DNA of 64,000 nt, taken from the NCBI RefSeq assembly GCF_007558815.1, contig NZ_VLTJ01000016.1:1-64000 (forward strand), written 5' to 3'. Shown here in pieces: positions 1 to 9,059 of this stretch. The DNA is from Verticiella sediminum (lineage in GTDB: Bacteria > Pseudomonadota > Gammaproteobacteria > Burkholderiales > Burkholderiaceae_B). Under the pieces are notes generated by a model. The model searched no databases and had not been told where the DNA came from. It was given only the letters and a program-made list of their open reading frames with translations. Made by a program: the position numbers and the translations under genes. Positions within the stretch are counted from its first letter, which is position 1; every line of letters begins with the position of its first letter.

Positions 1-988
1 CCACGACGACGATCTTGCCCAGGGCGCTGCGCGAATCCAGGCGCGCGATCGCCGCGGGCGCCTCGGCCAGCGTGAAGGTTTCGGTGACCTCGGGCTGAAG
101 CACGCCTTCGCGCCACATGGCCAGCAGCGACTGCACGTTGCGATCGTTCAGCTTGGGATCGTCCTGCACGAAGCTGCGCCAGTCGACGCCGATGATTTGC
201 AGGCTCTTGAGCAGCGCCAGGTTGAGCGGTACGCGCGGGATGCCCGCCGTGAAGCCCACCACCAGGTGTCGGCCGCCGCGTTTCAGGCTGCGCAGCGCTG
301 GTTCGGTGTACAAGCCGCCCACCGGATCGACCACGACATCGCAGCCGCCGCCCGCCATCTCCTTGAGCTGGCGGGCGAGCGCCTGCTGGGCGTCCTTGTC
401 GGCGACCTGGGCGTCGTAGACGATGCCCGCCGACGCGCCGCGCGCCAGGGCGAAGGCAAGCTTCGAGTCGGACGATACGGCGGCCAGAACCCGCGCGCCC
501 AGCGCGCGAGCCACCTCGACGGCCGCCGACCCCACGCCGCCTGCCGCGCCCAACACCAATACCGTCTGCCCGGCGCGCAATTGGGCGGCATCGACGAGCG
601 AGTGGTAGGCGGTGGCGTATGCGAACATGAAGGCGGCAGCCTGCGCGCGCGGGGTCTCGGGAGCGATGCGCACGCAGCGTTGCGCCGTCACCGCGATGCG
701 CTCGGCCATGGCACCCCAGCCGCACCGGCCGATGACGAGGTCGCCGGGACGAAGCCGCGTCACGCCGGCGCCGGCGTGTTCGACCACGCCGCAGAATTCG
801 CTGCCGGGAACGAAAGGGCGCGGCGGTTTGACCTGATAAAGGTCGCGCAGCAGCAGGCCATCAGGATAGTTCACGCCGACAGCGTCGATCTTGACCAGCA
901 CTTCGTCATCGGCGGGAATGGGGTCTGGCAGCTCGTCCAGCACCAGGGTTTCGGGCCCTCCCGGCTCATGGCTGATCCACGCTTTCAT
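1..988 (-). CDS. NADPH:quinone oxidoreductase (MDR family), 3' end cut by window
   Basis: Medium-chain reductase expected to reduce quinones or enones with NADPH in the cytoplasm. The 329 visible codons start MKAWISHEPGGPE, a GroES-like N-terminal domain typical of the QOR branch, with GVNYPDGLL near residue 40. A Rossmann motif, VLGAAGGVGSAAVEVA, lies at about residues 142-157. I see no cysteine cluster for structural zinc, as expected for the quinone-reductase subfamily. The ATG at 988 is preceded by AAGGAG at good spacing. The last visible residues (GKIVVV) are typical of the family's C-terminus, so only a few codons and the stop should be missing beyond the window edge. It lies downstream of an AraC gene on the same strand. 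Its true substrate is unknown. Confidence 0.88.
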   Translation of the reverse strand, partial: MKAWISHEPGGPETLVLDELPDPIPADDEVLVKIDAVGVNYPDGLLLRDLYQVKPPRPFVPGSEFCGVVEHAGAGVTRLRPGDLVIGRCGWGAMAERIAVTAQRCVRIAPETPRAQAAAFMFAYATAYHSLVDAAQLRAGQTVLVLGAAGGVGSAAVEVARALGARVLAAVSSDSKLAFALARGASAGIVYDAQVADKDAQQALARQLKEMAGGGCDVVVDPVGGLYTEPALRSLKRGGRHLVVGFTAGIPRVPLNLALLKSLQIIGVDWRSFVQDDPKLNDRNVQSLLAMWREGVLQPEVTETFTLAEAPAAIARLDSRSALGKIVVV

Positions 989-1086
989 GCTCGGCTCCTT
1001 GTGTGATTCGCCATCATGAAAGCTCGCGTGCGCGCGCGCCATGACCCGTTCGCGCAACCCGCATGGCGTTGGCCTTCGGACTTGCC

Positions 1087-2214
1087 TCAATCGGCGGGCG
1101 GATGTTCGCGGAACTCGGTCGGTCCGATGCCCGTCCAGCGCCGGAACGCGCGGTGAAAAGTACTGTATTCAGAAAAACCGAGCCGCAGCGCGACGGTTTC
1201 CAGCTTCACATGCTTCTGACGCACCATGTCCAGCGCCGCCCGGCGCCTGACGTCGTCGCGCAGCTCCGAGAAGCGACGGCAACCCTCCTCGGCGAGATGG
1301 CGGCGCAGCGTGACCGGCGTCATGTGCAGGCGCGCCGCCACGTCGTTCAGGCCCAGCGGGACGCCGACCTGGGTGCGAAGAATCGACTTCACGCGGTCGC
1401 TGACGCGGCTCTCGTCGTAGTAGCGTGTGATCAGCGCCCGGGGCGCCGCCGAGAGAAAGCGGTTCAGCCGGTCTTCGCCGCCGATGATGGGCAGCGACAT
1501 CAGGTGATCTTCCAGGCGCAATTCCGTATGGCGCTGCTCGAACTCGATGACTCGCGTGTCGTAGGCGCGCAGCGGTTCGGCGCTCGAGGGCCGGCGCGGG
1601 TAGGAAAAGCTCGCTGCCAGCAGGGGCAGCCGGCGGTCGACCAGCCAGCACATGAACTGGTACAGCAGAAACAGCGCCGCGCCGTGCAGGCTGACGTAGC
1701 GCTCCGCTTCCAGCGTGCGTAAGGGTTTGAGCCAGACGATGGCCTGGTTGTCATCGCGGCGCAGTTTGATGGCGAAGTCGGACACGACGAGACGATAGAA
1801 GCGGCCCACGACCCCCAGGGCTTCGCCCAGGGTGCGGCAGTTCACGATCAGCCGGCACAGGGTGTGGAAGGTGCCCAGCGGCACGGGGTTCGAGGCCAGC
1901 CCCCACGCTTCGTCGCGGGTGCGTCGGCTCAGCAGGATCAGGAATCGTGTGAATTGCTGTTCGTCGACGCGCAGCTCGGCGGTGTCGAGTTCGCTCGCGA
2001 GAATGCCGGCGCGGCGCAGGATGGTCTGCGATGCTGGCGCTGGCAGGCCCGAGCTGCGCAGGAACAATCGCACCGACCAGCCGCCTATCGGCAACGGCGC
2101 CCGCACCGCGTCGCCCGCATCCTCGGCAGGGAATGCGGGAGCCTGTTTCGGGCGTCCTCGAGCAGCGCACATCGACGTCGGGCTGGCGGGTTGGAAGGGA
2201 GTCGCGCCTAGCAT
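1087..2214 (-). CDS. AraC-family transcriptional regulator (OruR/ArgR-like)
   Basis: DNA-binding activator of about 375 residues. The N-terminal two thirds is the arabinose-binding-like domain found in OruR-type regulators. The C-terminal AraC double helix-turn-helix includes LNDVAARLHMTPVTLRRHL and ends with FSEYSTFHRAFRRWTG, the conserved second HTH. I chose ATG 2214 because AGAGGG lies 6 nt upstream. A GTG at 2250 would overlap the stop of the upstream Bug gene (GTGA) and add 12 residues unlike the family, so translational coupling from there is an alternative. It follows the Bug gene and the CoA ligase on the minus strand and probably controls them. The effector is unknown. Confidence 0.87.
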   Translation of the reverse strand: MLGATPFQPASPTSMCAARGRPKQAPAFPAEDAGDAVRAPLPIGGWSVRLFLRSSGLPAPASQTILRRAGILASELDTAELRVDEQQFTRFLILLSRRTRDEAWGLASNPVPLGTFHTLCRLIVNCRTLGEALGVVGRFYRLVVSDFAIKLRRDDNQAIVWLKPLRTLEAERYVSLHGAALFLLYQFMCWLVDRRLPLLAASFSYPRRPSSAEPLRAYDTRVIEFEQRHTELRLEDHLMSLPIIGGEDRLNRFLSAAPRALITRYYDESRVSDRVKSILRTQVGVPLGLNDVAARLHMTPVTLRRHLAEEGCRRFSELRDDVRRRAALDMVRQKHVKLETVALRLGFSEYSTFHRAFRRWTGIGPTEFREHPPAD

Positions 2215-2246
2215 AACGCGCCCTCTGGGCCTGGCTTGGCCCGGAA

Positions 2247-3227
2247 TCACTGCAACGTGATGTCGAAGCGGCGGCTCAGGGCTTCCCAGTGCCGAAACTC
2301 TCTCGCCATGGCCGCCGAGATCTCCTGCGGCGTCTCGCTGCTGGGTTCGAGGCCCGCCAGCCGCATCCGTTCGCGCATGTCGGGTTCGCGCAGGATCGAT
2401 TGAATCGCCGTACGGAGCGGTCCGGCCGCGGATTCAGGCGTGCCGGCACGTAGGAAAAGCCCCCACCAGCCGGTCGCTTCAAAGCCCGTGTAGCCCAGCT
2501 CGGCCAAGGTCGGCACCTCGGGCAGTTGCTCCAGCCGATGGGTGTGCGCGACGGCGATCGGCCGCAGCCCTTGCTCGCCTTGCCGCTCGATTGCCGTGGC
2601 GGCCGAGACGAACGCCATGGGAACGCGCCCGCCGAGCATGTCCTGCAGCAGCGGCGCCGTGCCCTTGAATGCGATGTGCGGCATGTCGATGTTCCACGAT
2701 GCGCGCAGTTGTTCGCCATAGATGTGCGATGTCGAGCCCGCACCGTACGAACCGAACGAGAAAGCGTGGGGATCGGCCTTGGCGGCCCGGGCCACGTCCG
2801 CCAGGCTTTGATACGGGCTGGCGCTGGGGACGACCAGTACGACAGCCTGGCGGCCGATCAGCGCCAGCGGCTGGATGTCCGTGGCGAAATCGTACGGCGG
2901 CTCGGTGCGCGACAGGGCGATGTTCTGGATCAGGCTGGTGATGTGGAACATCATGGTGTGGCCATCGGCCGGCTGGCGCAGCAGATACTGCGTGCCGATG
3001 ATGCCGTTGGCGCCCGGCTTGTTCTCGACGATCACGGGGCGGCCCAGGACTTCCTGCAGGCGCTGCGCGAGCGGCCTGACGACGGGGTCGGCCGCGCCGC
3101 CGGCCGCGTAAGGCACGATGAGTGCGGTCGGCCCGGCCGCCTGGGCCGTCCATGCCGATGCAGGCAAGGTCAGCAGCGTGGTCAGCGCGGCAATCGTGAT
3201 GCGTCGCCGCATCGGCAGGTGGTCCAT
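2247..3227 (-). CDS. Bug-family periplasmic carboxylate receptor (tripartite tricarboxylate transporter type)
   Basis: Extracytoplasmic solute-binding protein of 326 residues. It has an N-terminal signal peptide (MDHLPMRRRITIAALTTLL, cleaved near AQAAG) and the Bug signatures: YAAGGAADPVVRPLAQRL, ENKPGANGIIGT and DGHTMMF near the N-terminus, and VPTLAELGYTGFEA towards the C-terminus. Family members bind small dicarboxylates, tricarboxylates or aromatic acids. ATG 3227 was chosen over upstream codons because the signal peptide begins there and GGAGA precedes it. It lies 26 nt downstream of the acyl-CoA ligase gene, suggesting one transcript and a ligand that is later activated to a CoA thioester. 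No TctA/TctB membrane subunits lie nearby. Confidence 0.93.
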   Translation of the reverse strand: MDHLPMRRRITIAALTTLLTLPASAWTAQAAGPTALIVPYAAGGAADPVVRPLAQRLQEVLGRPVIVENKPGANGIIGTQYLLRQPADGHTMMFHITSLIQNIALSRTEPPYDFATDIQPLALIGRQAVVLVVPSASPYQSLADVARAAKADPHAFSFGSYGAGSTSHIYGEQLRASWNIDMPHIAFKGTAPLLQDMLGGRVPMAFVSAATAIERQGEQGLRPIAVAHTHRLEQLPEVPTLAELGYTGFEATGWWGLFLRAGTPESAAGPLRTAIQSILREPDMRERMRLAGLEPSSETPQEISAAMAREFRHWEALSRRFDITLQ

Positions 3228-3253
3228 GGTGTCGTCTCCGTTGTTTTGTTGTG

Positions 3254-4825
3254 TCAGGCGGATGTCTTTGCCGCGGCACGATAGCGGTCGCGGATCTCGC
3301 GCTTGAGCAGCTTGCCGGTTTCGGTGCGCGGCAGGTCCGTGGCGAAGTCGATGCTGCGCGGGCATTTGATGGAAGACAGCCGCTCGCGGCAGTAGTCCAT
3401 GAGTCGTTGCGCCGTTGCTGCATCGGCGGGAGCCGACGCCTTCAGTTCGACCACCGCCTTCACCTCCTCGCCGAACTCGGGGTGAGGTACGCCGATGACG
3501 GCCACGTCGTGCACCAACGGATGATCCTGCAGGAGTGTCTCGGCTTCCTGCGGATACACGTTGACGCCGCCGGAGATGATCATGTTCGCGCGCCTGTCGG
3601 TGAGATACAGGTAGCCGTCCCGATCGACGTGGCCGATGTCGCCAAAGGTGGCCCAGCCTTCCGGCGTATGCGATTCAGCGGTCTTCGCCGAGTCGTTGTG
3701 GTAAGCGAAGGTTGGGCCGCCTTCGAAGCACACCAGGCCGTCCTGCATCGGCGGGCATTCGCGTCCGTCGGCATCGACGATATGCAGACGGCCTTGCTTG
3801 GCCCGGCCTACCGAGCCCGGATGCGCCAGCCACTCCTCGGCCGAGATGGCCGTCGCGCCTGCGCGTTCCGATCCGCTGTAGTACTCCCAAACGATGGGCC
3901 CCCACCAGTCGATCATCTGGCGCTTGACCTGAGGCGGGCAGGGCGCGGCCGCGTGCAGCGCCAGCCGGTGGCTGGACAGGTCGTGCATCGAGCGGCACTC
4001 GGCCGGCAGCGCCAGCATGCGGATGAACATCGTCGGCACCCATTGCGAGTGGGTGACCCGATAGCGTTCGATGGCGGCCAGCGCGGCTTGCGCATCGAAT
4101 CGCGGCAGCACGATGACGGTGCCGCCCTGCGCCAGGCAGCGCACGCTGAAGCGCAGGGGCGCCGCATGATAGAGCGGTGCGGGCGACAAATAGACGCTGC
4201 GGGGGTCGAACGCGAAGAAGGACAGCCAGTCGCCGGCCAGGGCCTTGCGCAGTTCCTGGTCGGCCAGATCGTGCTTGATGCCTTTGGGGCGCCCCGTCGT
4301 GCCCGACGAATACGAGAAGTCCAGCCCAAGCGGGCGATCCGGCAGCGACGGTATGTCGCTGCCGGCGTCCAGCAGGGCCGAATAGCTCAGTCCCGGCGCG
4401 ATCTCGGCATCGGCGTCGATGCAGATCACCCGTTCGAGCGTCGCCGGCGCGTGGCCGATGTCCGGCCAGGGCCGCAGTGCGGATTCGGTCAGCAGCAGGC
4501 GAGCACCCGAATCCCGCAGGATGTGGTCGATCTCGCCTGGCGTCAGATGCGTGCTGATCGGCACGTAGTAGACGCCTGCACGTCGTGCGGCGAATACCGC
4601 CTCGAAATACTCCAGGCGGTTGCTGAGCAGGATGGCGACGACGGCGCCGACATCGAGGCGGGCCGACAGAAAGTGCGCGAGCCGCGCGGACCGTGCATGC
4701 AGCGCGCCGTAGGTCATGCGACTGTCGGAGTCGGCCAGGATGATGGCCGGCCGGTCGGGCTCGGCCGCGGCGAATCGGGCGACGCCATCCAATGTTGATT
4801 CGGGCGATTGCAACACGGTCTCCAT
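3254..4825 (-). CDS. AMP-forming acyl-CoA ligase (ANL superfamily)
   Basis: Adenylates a carboxylic acid and transfers it to CoA; cytoplasmic. The 523 residues carry the P-loop-like A3 motif SYSSGTTGRPKGIK near residue 172, an A5 motif in the form EYYSGSERAG, the A7 motif TFGDIGHVD, the A8 hinge ISGGVNVYPQEAE and the A10 motif ETGKLLKREI with the catalytic lysine. Length and motif order are normal for the family. The substrate is not predictable; the adjacent Bug receptor suggests an imported organic acid, possibly aromatic. No clear Shine-Dalgarno precedes ATG 4825, but the homologous region starts a few residues later, so the start is close to right. Confidence 0.92.
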   Translation of the reverse strand: METVLQSPESTLDGVARFAAAEPDRPAIILADSDSRMTYGALHARSARLAHFLSARLDVGAVVAILLSNRLEYFEAVFAARRAGVYYVPISTHLTPGEIDHILRDSGARLLLTESALRPWPDIGHAPATLERVICIDADAEIAPGLSYSALLDAGSDIPSLPDRPLGLDFSYSSGTTGRPKGIKHDLADQELRKALAGDWLSFFAFDPRSVYLSPAPLYHAAPLRFSVRCLAQGGTVIVLPRFDAQAALAAIERYRVTHSQWVPTMFIRMLALPAECRSMHDLSSHRLALHAAAPCPPQVKRQMIDWWGPIVWEYYSGSERAGATAISAEEWLAHPGSVGRAKQGRLHIVDADGRECPPMQDGLVCFEGGPTFAYHNDSAKTAESHTPEGWATFGDIGHVDRDGYLYLTDRRANMIISGGVNVYPQEAETLLQDHPLVHDVAVIGVPHPEFGEEVKAVVELKASAPADAATAQRLMDYCRERLSSIKCPRSIDFATDLPRTETGKLLKREIRDRYRAAAKTSA

Positions 4826-5088
4826 GCGGCCGATGCTGTCGTCTTGCGCGAGGCCGCTTGCTGATTGAGGTCACAAGCATACGAAGCTCATGCGCGCCCT
4901 GGCATGACCGGGCCGATCAAACTGCATGGCGCATCAGGACGCAGTCATGGCCGGGCCGGCGCTCGGCCGCTCCAGTGCGCCATCCGGTCGGCGACGCCGC
5001 GCGTGGTCCGGAGCCCGTCGACGGGGCACAAAACCAACGTCACGTTCTCCCCGCTCGCCGCCATCCGGAGGCAAGGCGCGCCGCGACG

Positions 5089-5982
5089 TCACTGCCCGAA
5101 ATGTTCGCAAAGGAAATCGACGAAGACGCGGACCTTCGCCGGCAGGTGTCGCCGGCTGGGGTAGACGGCCAGCAGGTCCGGATCGACGGACTGCGCCTCG
5201 GACAGGATTCTCTGCAGCCTGCCCGTGCGCAGGTCCTCCTCGACCACGAAGAGCGGGGAGCGGATGATGCCGATCCCTTCGATGCCCGCCAGCCGCAGCG
5301 TGTTCGCGTCCGTGGAGCGCAGCCGGCCGTTGACCCGGACCGACCTTTCGCCCTCGGCATTGCGGAAGCGCCATTCGACGATTTCTCCCCGGCTGGCGTA
5401 GAGCAGGCACTCCCGGTTCGTCAGCTCTTCGGGTGTCCGAGGCACGCCGTGCAGCCGCAAGTACTCGGGGGAGGCGCACACGACCCGCTGTATGGTGGTG
5501 ATCTTGCGACCGACCACGGACTGGTTCACCGGCGGGTGGAACTGCAAGGCCAGGTCGTAGTTTTCCTCGACCAGGTCCACGACCCGTTCGCTCAGATTCA
5601 CCTGGATCTCGAGTGCCGGATGCATGCGCATGAACCTGGGCAGCACATGCGCTATGCGCCAGGTCCAGAAATGGATCGTGGAGGCGACGCGCAGTACGCC
5701 CTTCGCCTCGATCGTGCCGGCCGTGGCGAATTGCTGCGTCTGCTCGATATCGGCCAGGATGCGTGAATACCGCTCGAAGCAGGTCTCGCCGATCTCGGTC
5801 AGGCGATGCCGCCGGGTGGTCCGGTCCAGCAGCCGCGCTTCCAGGTGGTTCTCGAGCAAGGCGAGATGCCGGCTGACCGCGGCCGCGGATATCTGCAGCC
5901 GCTCCGCCGCGGGAGCCAGGCCGCCGGCCTCGACGATGGTGACGAAGGTGCGAATGGCACCGAGCAGATCCATGACGGGCAT
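5089..5982 (-). CDS. LysR-family transcriptional regulator
   Basis: Regulator of 297 residues. The winged HTH at the N-terminus includes LAPAAERLQISAAAVSRHLALLE and LEARLLDRTTRRHRLTEIG, typical of the CrgA/AaeR-like LysR branch. The C-terminal periplasmic-binding-type effector domain covers about residues 90-295. It begins 48 nt after the stop of the TcuA-like flavoprotein gene on the same strand, so it is probably the last gene of that operon rather than divergent from its target, which is less common for LysR genes. A second ATG at 5973 could serve as start. The effector is unknown, plausibly the substrate or product of the dehydrogenase. Confidence 0.92.
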   Translation of the reverse strand: MPVMDLLGAIRTFVTIVEAGGLAPAAERLQISAAAVSRHLALLENHLEARLLDRTTRRHRLTEIGETCFERYSRILADIEQTQQFATAGTIEAKGVLRVASTIHFWTWRIAHVLPRFMRMHPALEIQVNLSERVVDLVEENYDLALQFHPPVNQSVVGRKITTIQRVVCASPEYLRLHGVPRTPEELTNRECLLYASRGEIVEWRFRNAEGERSVRVNGRLRSTDANTLRLAGIEGIGIIRSPLFVVEEDLRTGRLQRILSEAQSVDPDLLAVYPSRRHLPAKVRVFVDFLCEHFGQ

Positions 5983-6030
5983 GATAACCCTGCGCTCATG
6001 CCGTCGGGAGGCCCGGCGCCCCGCGGGCGG

Positions 6031-7509
6031 TCATGACCGGGCGGGCCCGCCGGGCGCCCTTGCGCGGCGTGCCGCCTGCATGCCGGCAATGCGGCCGAAG
6101 GTCGCTCCGCGCAGTACCGAGGTGGCTGCCGGGTAGCGTCGGTAATAGACGCCGGTCATGGCGCCGGCCGCATACAGGTTCGGGATGGCGTCGCCGTCGG
6201 CGTTGAGGACCTCGGCCCTGGCGTTGGTCTTGACGCCGCCGAACGTGATGATGCCGGACGGGATCAGCGGATACGCGATGAAGGGAGGCTTGTCGATCGG
6301 GCGTGCCCAGTTGCTTTTCGGGGGCACGGCGCCGGTGGTGGCGAGGCCGTCGGCCCGCGACGGCTCGAAGCTGCCCTTAGGGCAGGACGCATTGAACGCC
6401 TCCAGCGTCGCGGCAAGCGTGCCGGGGGGGACGCGAAGCTGGGTTGCCAAGGCCTGCACGCTGTCGGCACGTATCGGTGCGACATCGCTCAGGACGGCGC
6501 GCGCATAGTTCGGTACATCCTCGATCCTGGCGTCGAGGATGGCATAGCCGATGCTGTCGGGCTGCTTCTGGATCGCCCAGCACAGCCTGTCGTAGCTGTT
6601 GTAGTCGGCTCCGCTACCCTCGTCGCAGAAGCGCAGGCCCAGGCGATTGACGACCACACCGAACGGGAAGATCAGTACCTTGGCCTCCGCCCGGGCCGAT
6701 CGTTCGTCCACGGGGGTGGAGTGATAGGCGCCGAAGTCGCCGGCCGGCGCCGCGCCCGCCTCGAGCGCCATGCGTATCCCTTCGCCGCGGTTGTAGTGGG
6801 CGCCTTTGGCGACGGGGCGGATGCCCGACGCGCCCTGGCCGATGTAGCGCGCCAGCATCTCGACCGAGCCTTCGAAACCCCCGCTGGCGAGGATCACGCT
6901 CTCGGCGAGAAACTCGGCCGGGCGATGGCCTCTGCGCACCGCGGCGACGCCGCACACGACACCGTCGCGCTCGATCAGCTTGCGGCCGGTGGTCTCGTAA
7001 TGGAAATGCACGCCGCCACGATGCGCCGCCGCCTTCAAGGCCTCCAGCATGGCCGCGCCGCCGCCGCTCGGGGTGATCATCGGCATGGGCGACAGCGTGA
7101 TCTGCGGCAGCATCGTCGGGATGAAGCGAACGCCGTGGCCTTTCAGCCACTGGATCGCGGGCACGGCCTCGCGCGAGAACGTCGCCAGGTATTCGGTATC
7201 GGTGACCGGCATCGCCCGTATGACGCTGTCCCATTCCTCGGGCGAGCGGTCCATGCCGGCGATCAGGCCGGGGTCGGGGTTGGCGCTGGCCACCTCGGCC
7301 ATGGCGTCATCGAAGTCGTCCGCCAGCTCGGTTTCGCTCTTCATGCGGAGAAAGGCTTCCGTGTAACGCGTGCACCCGCCGCTTTCCTCCTCGCTGGCGC
7401 GTTCCAGCACGGCGACACGGGCCCCGCCTTCCATGGCTGCCACCGCGGCCGACATCCCCGCGATGCCATGTCCCATGACGAGCACGTCGTAGCTATATTG
7501 TTCGAGCAT
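6031..7509 (-). CDS. FAD-dependent dehydrogenase, TcuA/fumarate-reductase flavoprotein family
   Basis: Flavoprotein of 492 residues expected to oxidise or reduce a carboxylic acid. The N-terminal dinucleotide motif is DVLVMGHGIAGMSAAVAAMEGG with an acidic strand end (AVLERASEEESGGCTRYTEA). Later come VILASGGFEGS and the C-terminal NLYAAGAMTGVYY block that closes the FAD site. This architecture matches tricarballylate dehydrogenase TcuA and related fumarate-reductase/3-ketosteroid-dehydrogenase-like flavoproteins. It sits in a run with a Bug receptor, an isochorismatase-fold protein and an SDR, which favours a soluble catabolic enzyme. No TcuB-type electron-transfer partner is seen here. Substrate unproven. 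Confidence 0.88.
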   Translation of the reverse strand: MLEQYSYDVLVMGHGIAGMSAAVAAMEGGARVAVLERASEEESGGCTRYTEAFLRMKSETELADDFDDAMAEVASANPDPGLIAGMDRSPEEWDSVIRAMPVTDTEYLATFSREAVPAIQWLKGHGVRFIPTMLPQITLSPMPMITPSGGGAAMLEALKAAAHRGGVHFHYETTGRKLIERDGVVCGVAAVRRGHRPAEFLAESVILASGGFEGSVEMLARYIGQGASGIRPVAKGAHYNRGEGIRMALEAGAAPAGDFGAYHSTPVDERSARAEAKVLIFPFGVVVNRLGLRFCDEGSGADYNSYDRLCWAIQKQPDSIGYAILDARIEDVPNYARAVLSDVAPIRADSVQALATQLRVPPGTLAATLEAFNASCPKGSFEPSRADGLATTGAVPPKSNWARPIDKPPFIAYPLIPSGIITFGGVKTNARAEVLNADGDAIPNLYAAGAMTGVYYRRYPAATSVLRGATFGRIAGMQAARRARAPGGPARS

Positions 7510-7548
7510 TTCTGGATTCCTCCTGGATCGCGGCCGATCGTCGGCCGT

Positions 7549-8343
7549 TCAGTCGCGCGTGCGGCCGACCTCGGCCAGATCGACACCCGGCACCATGCCG
7601 GCGATGCTGAAGCCGCCGTCCACCGGCAGCACCACGCCGGTCAGGAACGCGGCTTCCGGCGATGCCAGGAACAGCGCGGCGGCGGCCACATCGTCCTGCG
7701 AACCGATGCGCCCCAGCGCGGTTCTGCGGCGTCGCTCCTCCCAGCCGTTGGCGTCGAGATTCGCGTTCGACATCGCCGACGGTATGGCCGAGGGCGCCAG
7801 CGAGTTGACCCGGATGCCCACGGGGCCCAGTTCGACGGCGAGCGCGCGCGTCATCGCGTCCAGGCCGCCCTTGATGCACGCATAGGCGCTGCTGTAGGCG
7901 ATGCCGGTCAAGGCCACGACGGACGAAATGTTGATGATGACGCCGCCTCCCGCCAGGCGCATGGGTTCGGCTGCCGCCTGGCTGAGCAGCAGCGGGCCTT
8001 TGAGGCCGACGGCCAGCATGCGATCGACCGTGCCTGGCCGTATGTCGGCGAGCGGGCCGTACTTGGCGAACACGGCGCAGTTGACAAGCACGCTCAGCTT
8101 GCCGAATCGCTGCAGCGTCGCCTGCACGGCCTGCCGGCAGCTATCCGCATCGGACACATCCAGCGGCACGGCTGCGGCCCGCTCGCCGCTCGCATCGATC
8201 TGCACCGCCACGTCGCTTGCGCCTGCCGCGTTGATGTCGGCCACGACCACGCGGCAGCCGCTGCGCACGTAGGCCATGGCAATGGCGCGGCCCAGGCCTT
8301 GCGCGGCGCCTGTGATCAGAGCCACTTCGCCGGACAGATTCAT
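7549..8343 (-). CDS. Short-chain dehydrogenase/reductase (classical SDR)
   Basis: NAD(P)-dependent oxidoreductase of 264 residues. The Rossmann motif TGAAQGLGRA is near residue 12. The catalytic block follows SSVVALTGIAYSSAYACIKGG, with Tyr and Lys in YxxxK spacing. The C-terminal substrate cap ends with VLPVDGGFSIAG. The ATG at 8343 overlaps the stop of the upstream isochorismatase-like gene by four bases (ATGA), so the two are translationally coupled, and the TcuA-like gene starts 39 nt downstream. Together they suggest successive oxidation steps on a hydroxy or keto acid. Confidence 0.92.
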   Translation of the reverse strand: MNLSGEVALITGAAQGLGRAIAMAYVRSGCRVVVADINAAGASDVAVQIDASGERAAAVPLDVSDADSCRQAVQATLQRFGKLSVLVNCAVFAKYGPLADIRPGTVDRMLAVGLKGPLLLSQAAAEPMRLAGGGVIINISSVVALTGIAYSSAYACIKGGLDAMTRALAVELGPVGIRVNSLAPSAIPSAMSNANLDANGWEERRRRTALGRIGSQDDVAAAALFLASPEAAFLTGVVLPVDGGFSIAGMVPGVDLAEVGRTRD

Positions 8344-8924
8344 CGTGTGGCTCCGAAGTCCGTGCCGGCGTCGGCGATCCGGCAGAAGCGCGCCAGCGAC
8401 TGGATCGAGTTGGCATGCTCTTCGGCGGAATGCGCGGCGCAGCAGTCCTCCAGCACCACCACGTCGAAGTCGCGGTCGTGGGCATCGCGCACCGTGGCCT
8501 GGACCACGGCCTGGGTGGATACGCCCGAGCAATAGATGCGCTCGATGCGCATGGCGTTCAACTGGGCCATGAGCGTCGTGGCGTAAAAAGGGCTCACGCG
8601 GTGCTTGACGATGTGAACGTCCGTTTCCCGCGCGTCCAGATCCGGATGGATCTCCGTGCCCCAGGTGCCCAGCTTGAAGAGGCCCGCGCTGGGCGCGCCG
8701 GAGAATACCGGGGAGTTCTTCGGGCATTCGTGATAGTCGCTCGAGAAGCCCACGCGCACGAAGCCCACGGCCACGCCGGCGCTGCGTGCGCTGCCGATGG
8801 CGCGCGCGGTGCGGGCGACGATGTCTCTGGCGAGCGCCTGCTGTACGAGCGGGCCGGGCTGCGCGCCGGGCTTCGGGGTGAGCAGGTCGTTCTGCATGTC
8901 GAGGACAAGATAGATCGCGTTCAA
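8340..8924 (-). CDS. Isochorismatase-fold hydrolase lacking the usual cysteine nucleophile
   Basis: Cysteine-hydrolase-fold protein of 194 residues. It keeps the catalytic Asp (LVLDMQNDLL, Asp9) and Lys (IVKHRVSPF, Lys107). In the segment GVSTQAVVQATVRDA, where nicotinamidases and N-carbamoyl hydrolases have Cys, there is Val140. In this superfamily that pattern goes with isochorismatase-type chemistry or with altered or lost amidase activity. The start is TTG at 8924, with AGGAGGAGC upstream at normal spacing; no ATG fits better. The gene is first in a coupled run with the SDR and flavoprotein and lies 135 nt after the Bug gene. Confidence 0.88.
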   Translation of the reverse strand: MNAIYLVLDMQNDLLTPKPGAQPGPLVQQALARDIVARTARAIGSARSAGVAVGFVRVGFSSDYHECPKNSPVFSGAPSAGLFKLGTWGTEIHPDLDARETDVHIVKHRVSPFYATTLMAQLNAMRIERIYCSGVSTQAVVQATVRDAHDRDFDVVVLEDCCAAHSAEEHANSIQSLARFCRIADAGTDFGATR

Positions 8925-9059
8925 GGTTCAGCTCCTCCTGGTTGCTGGATGTGATCGAATAGTCCGCCTGCGGCGGCAGGCTGCCGCGTCGGCCGGACTG
9001 GCCGCCGGCGCCCGCCGCCGTCGGGCCTGGCCGGCATGGGCCGTTCGGCGACTGCGCGC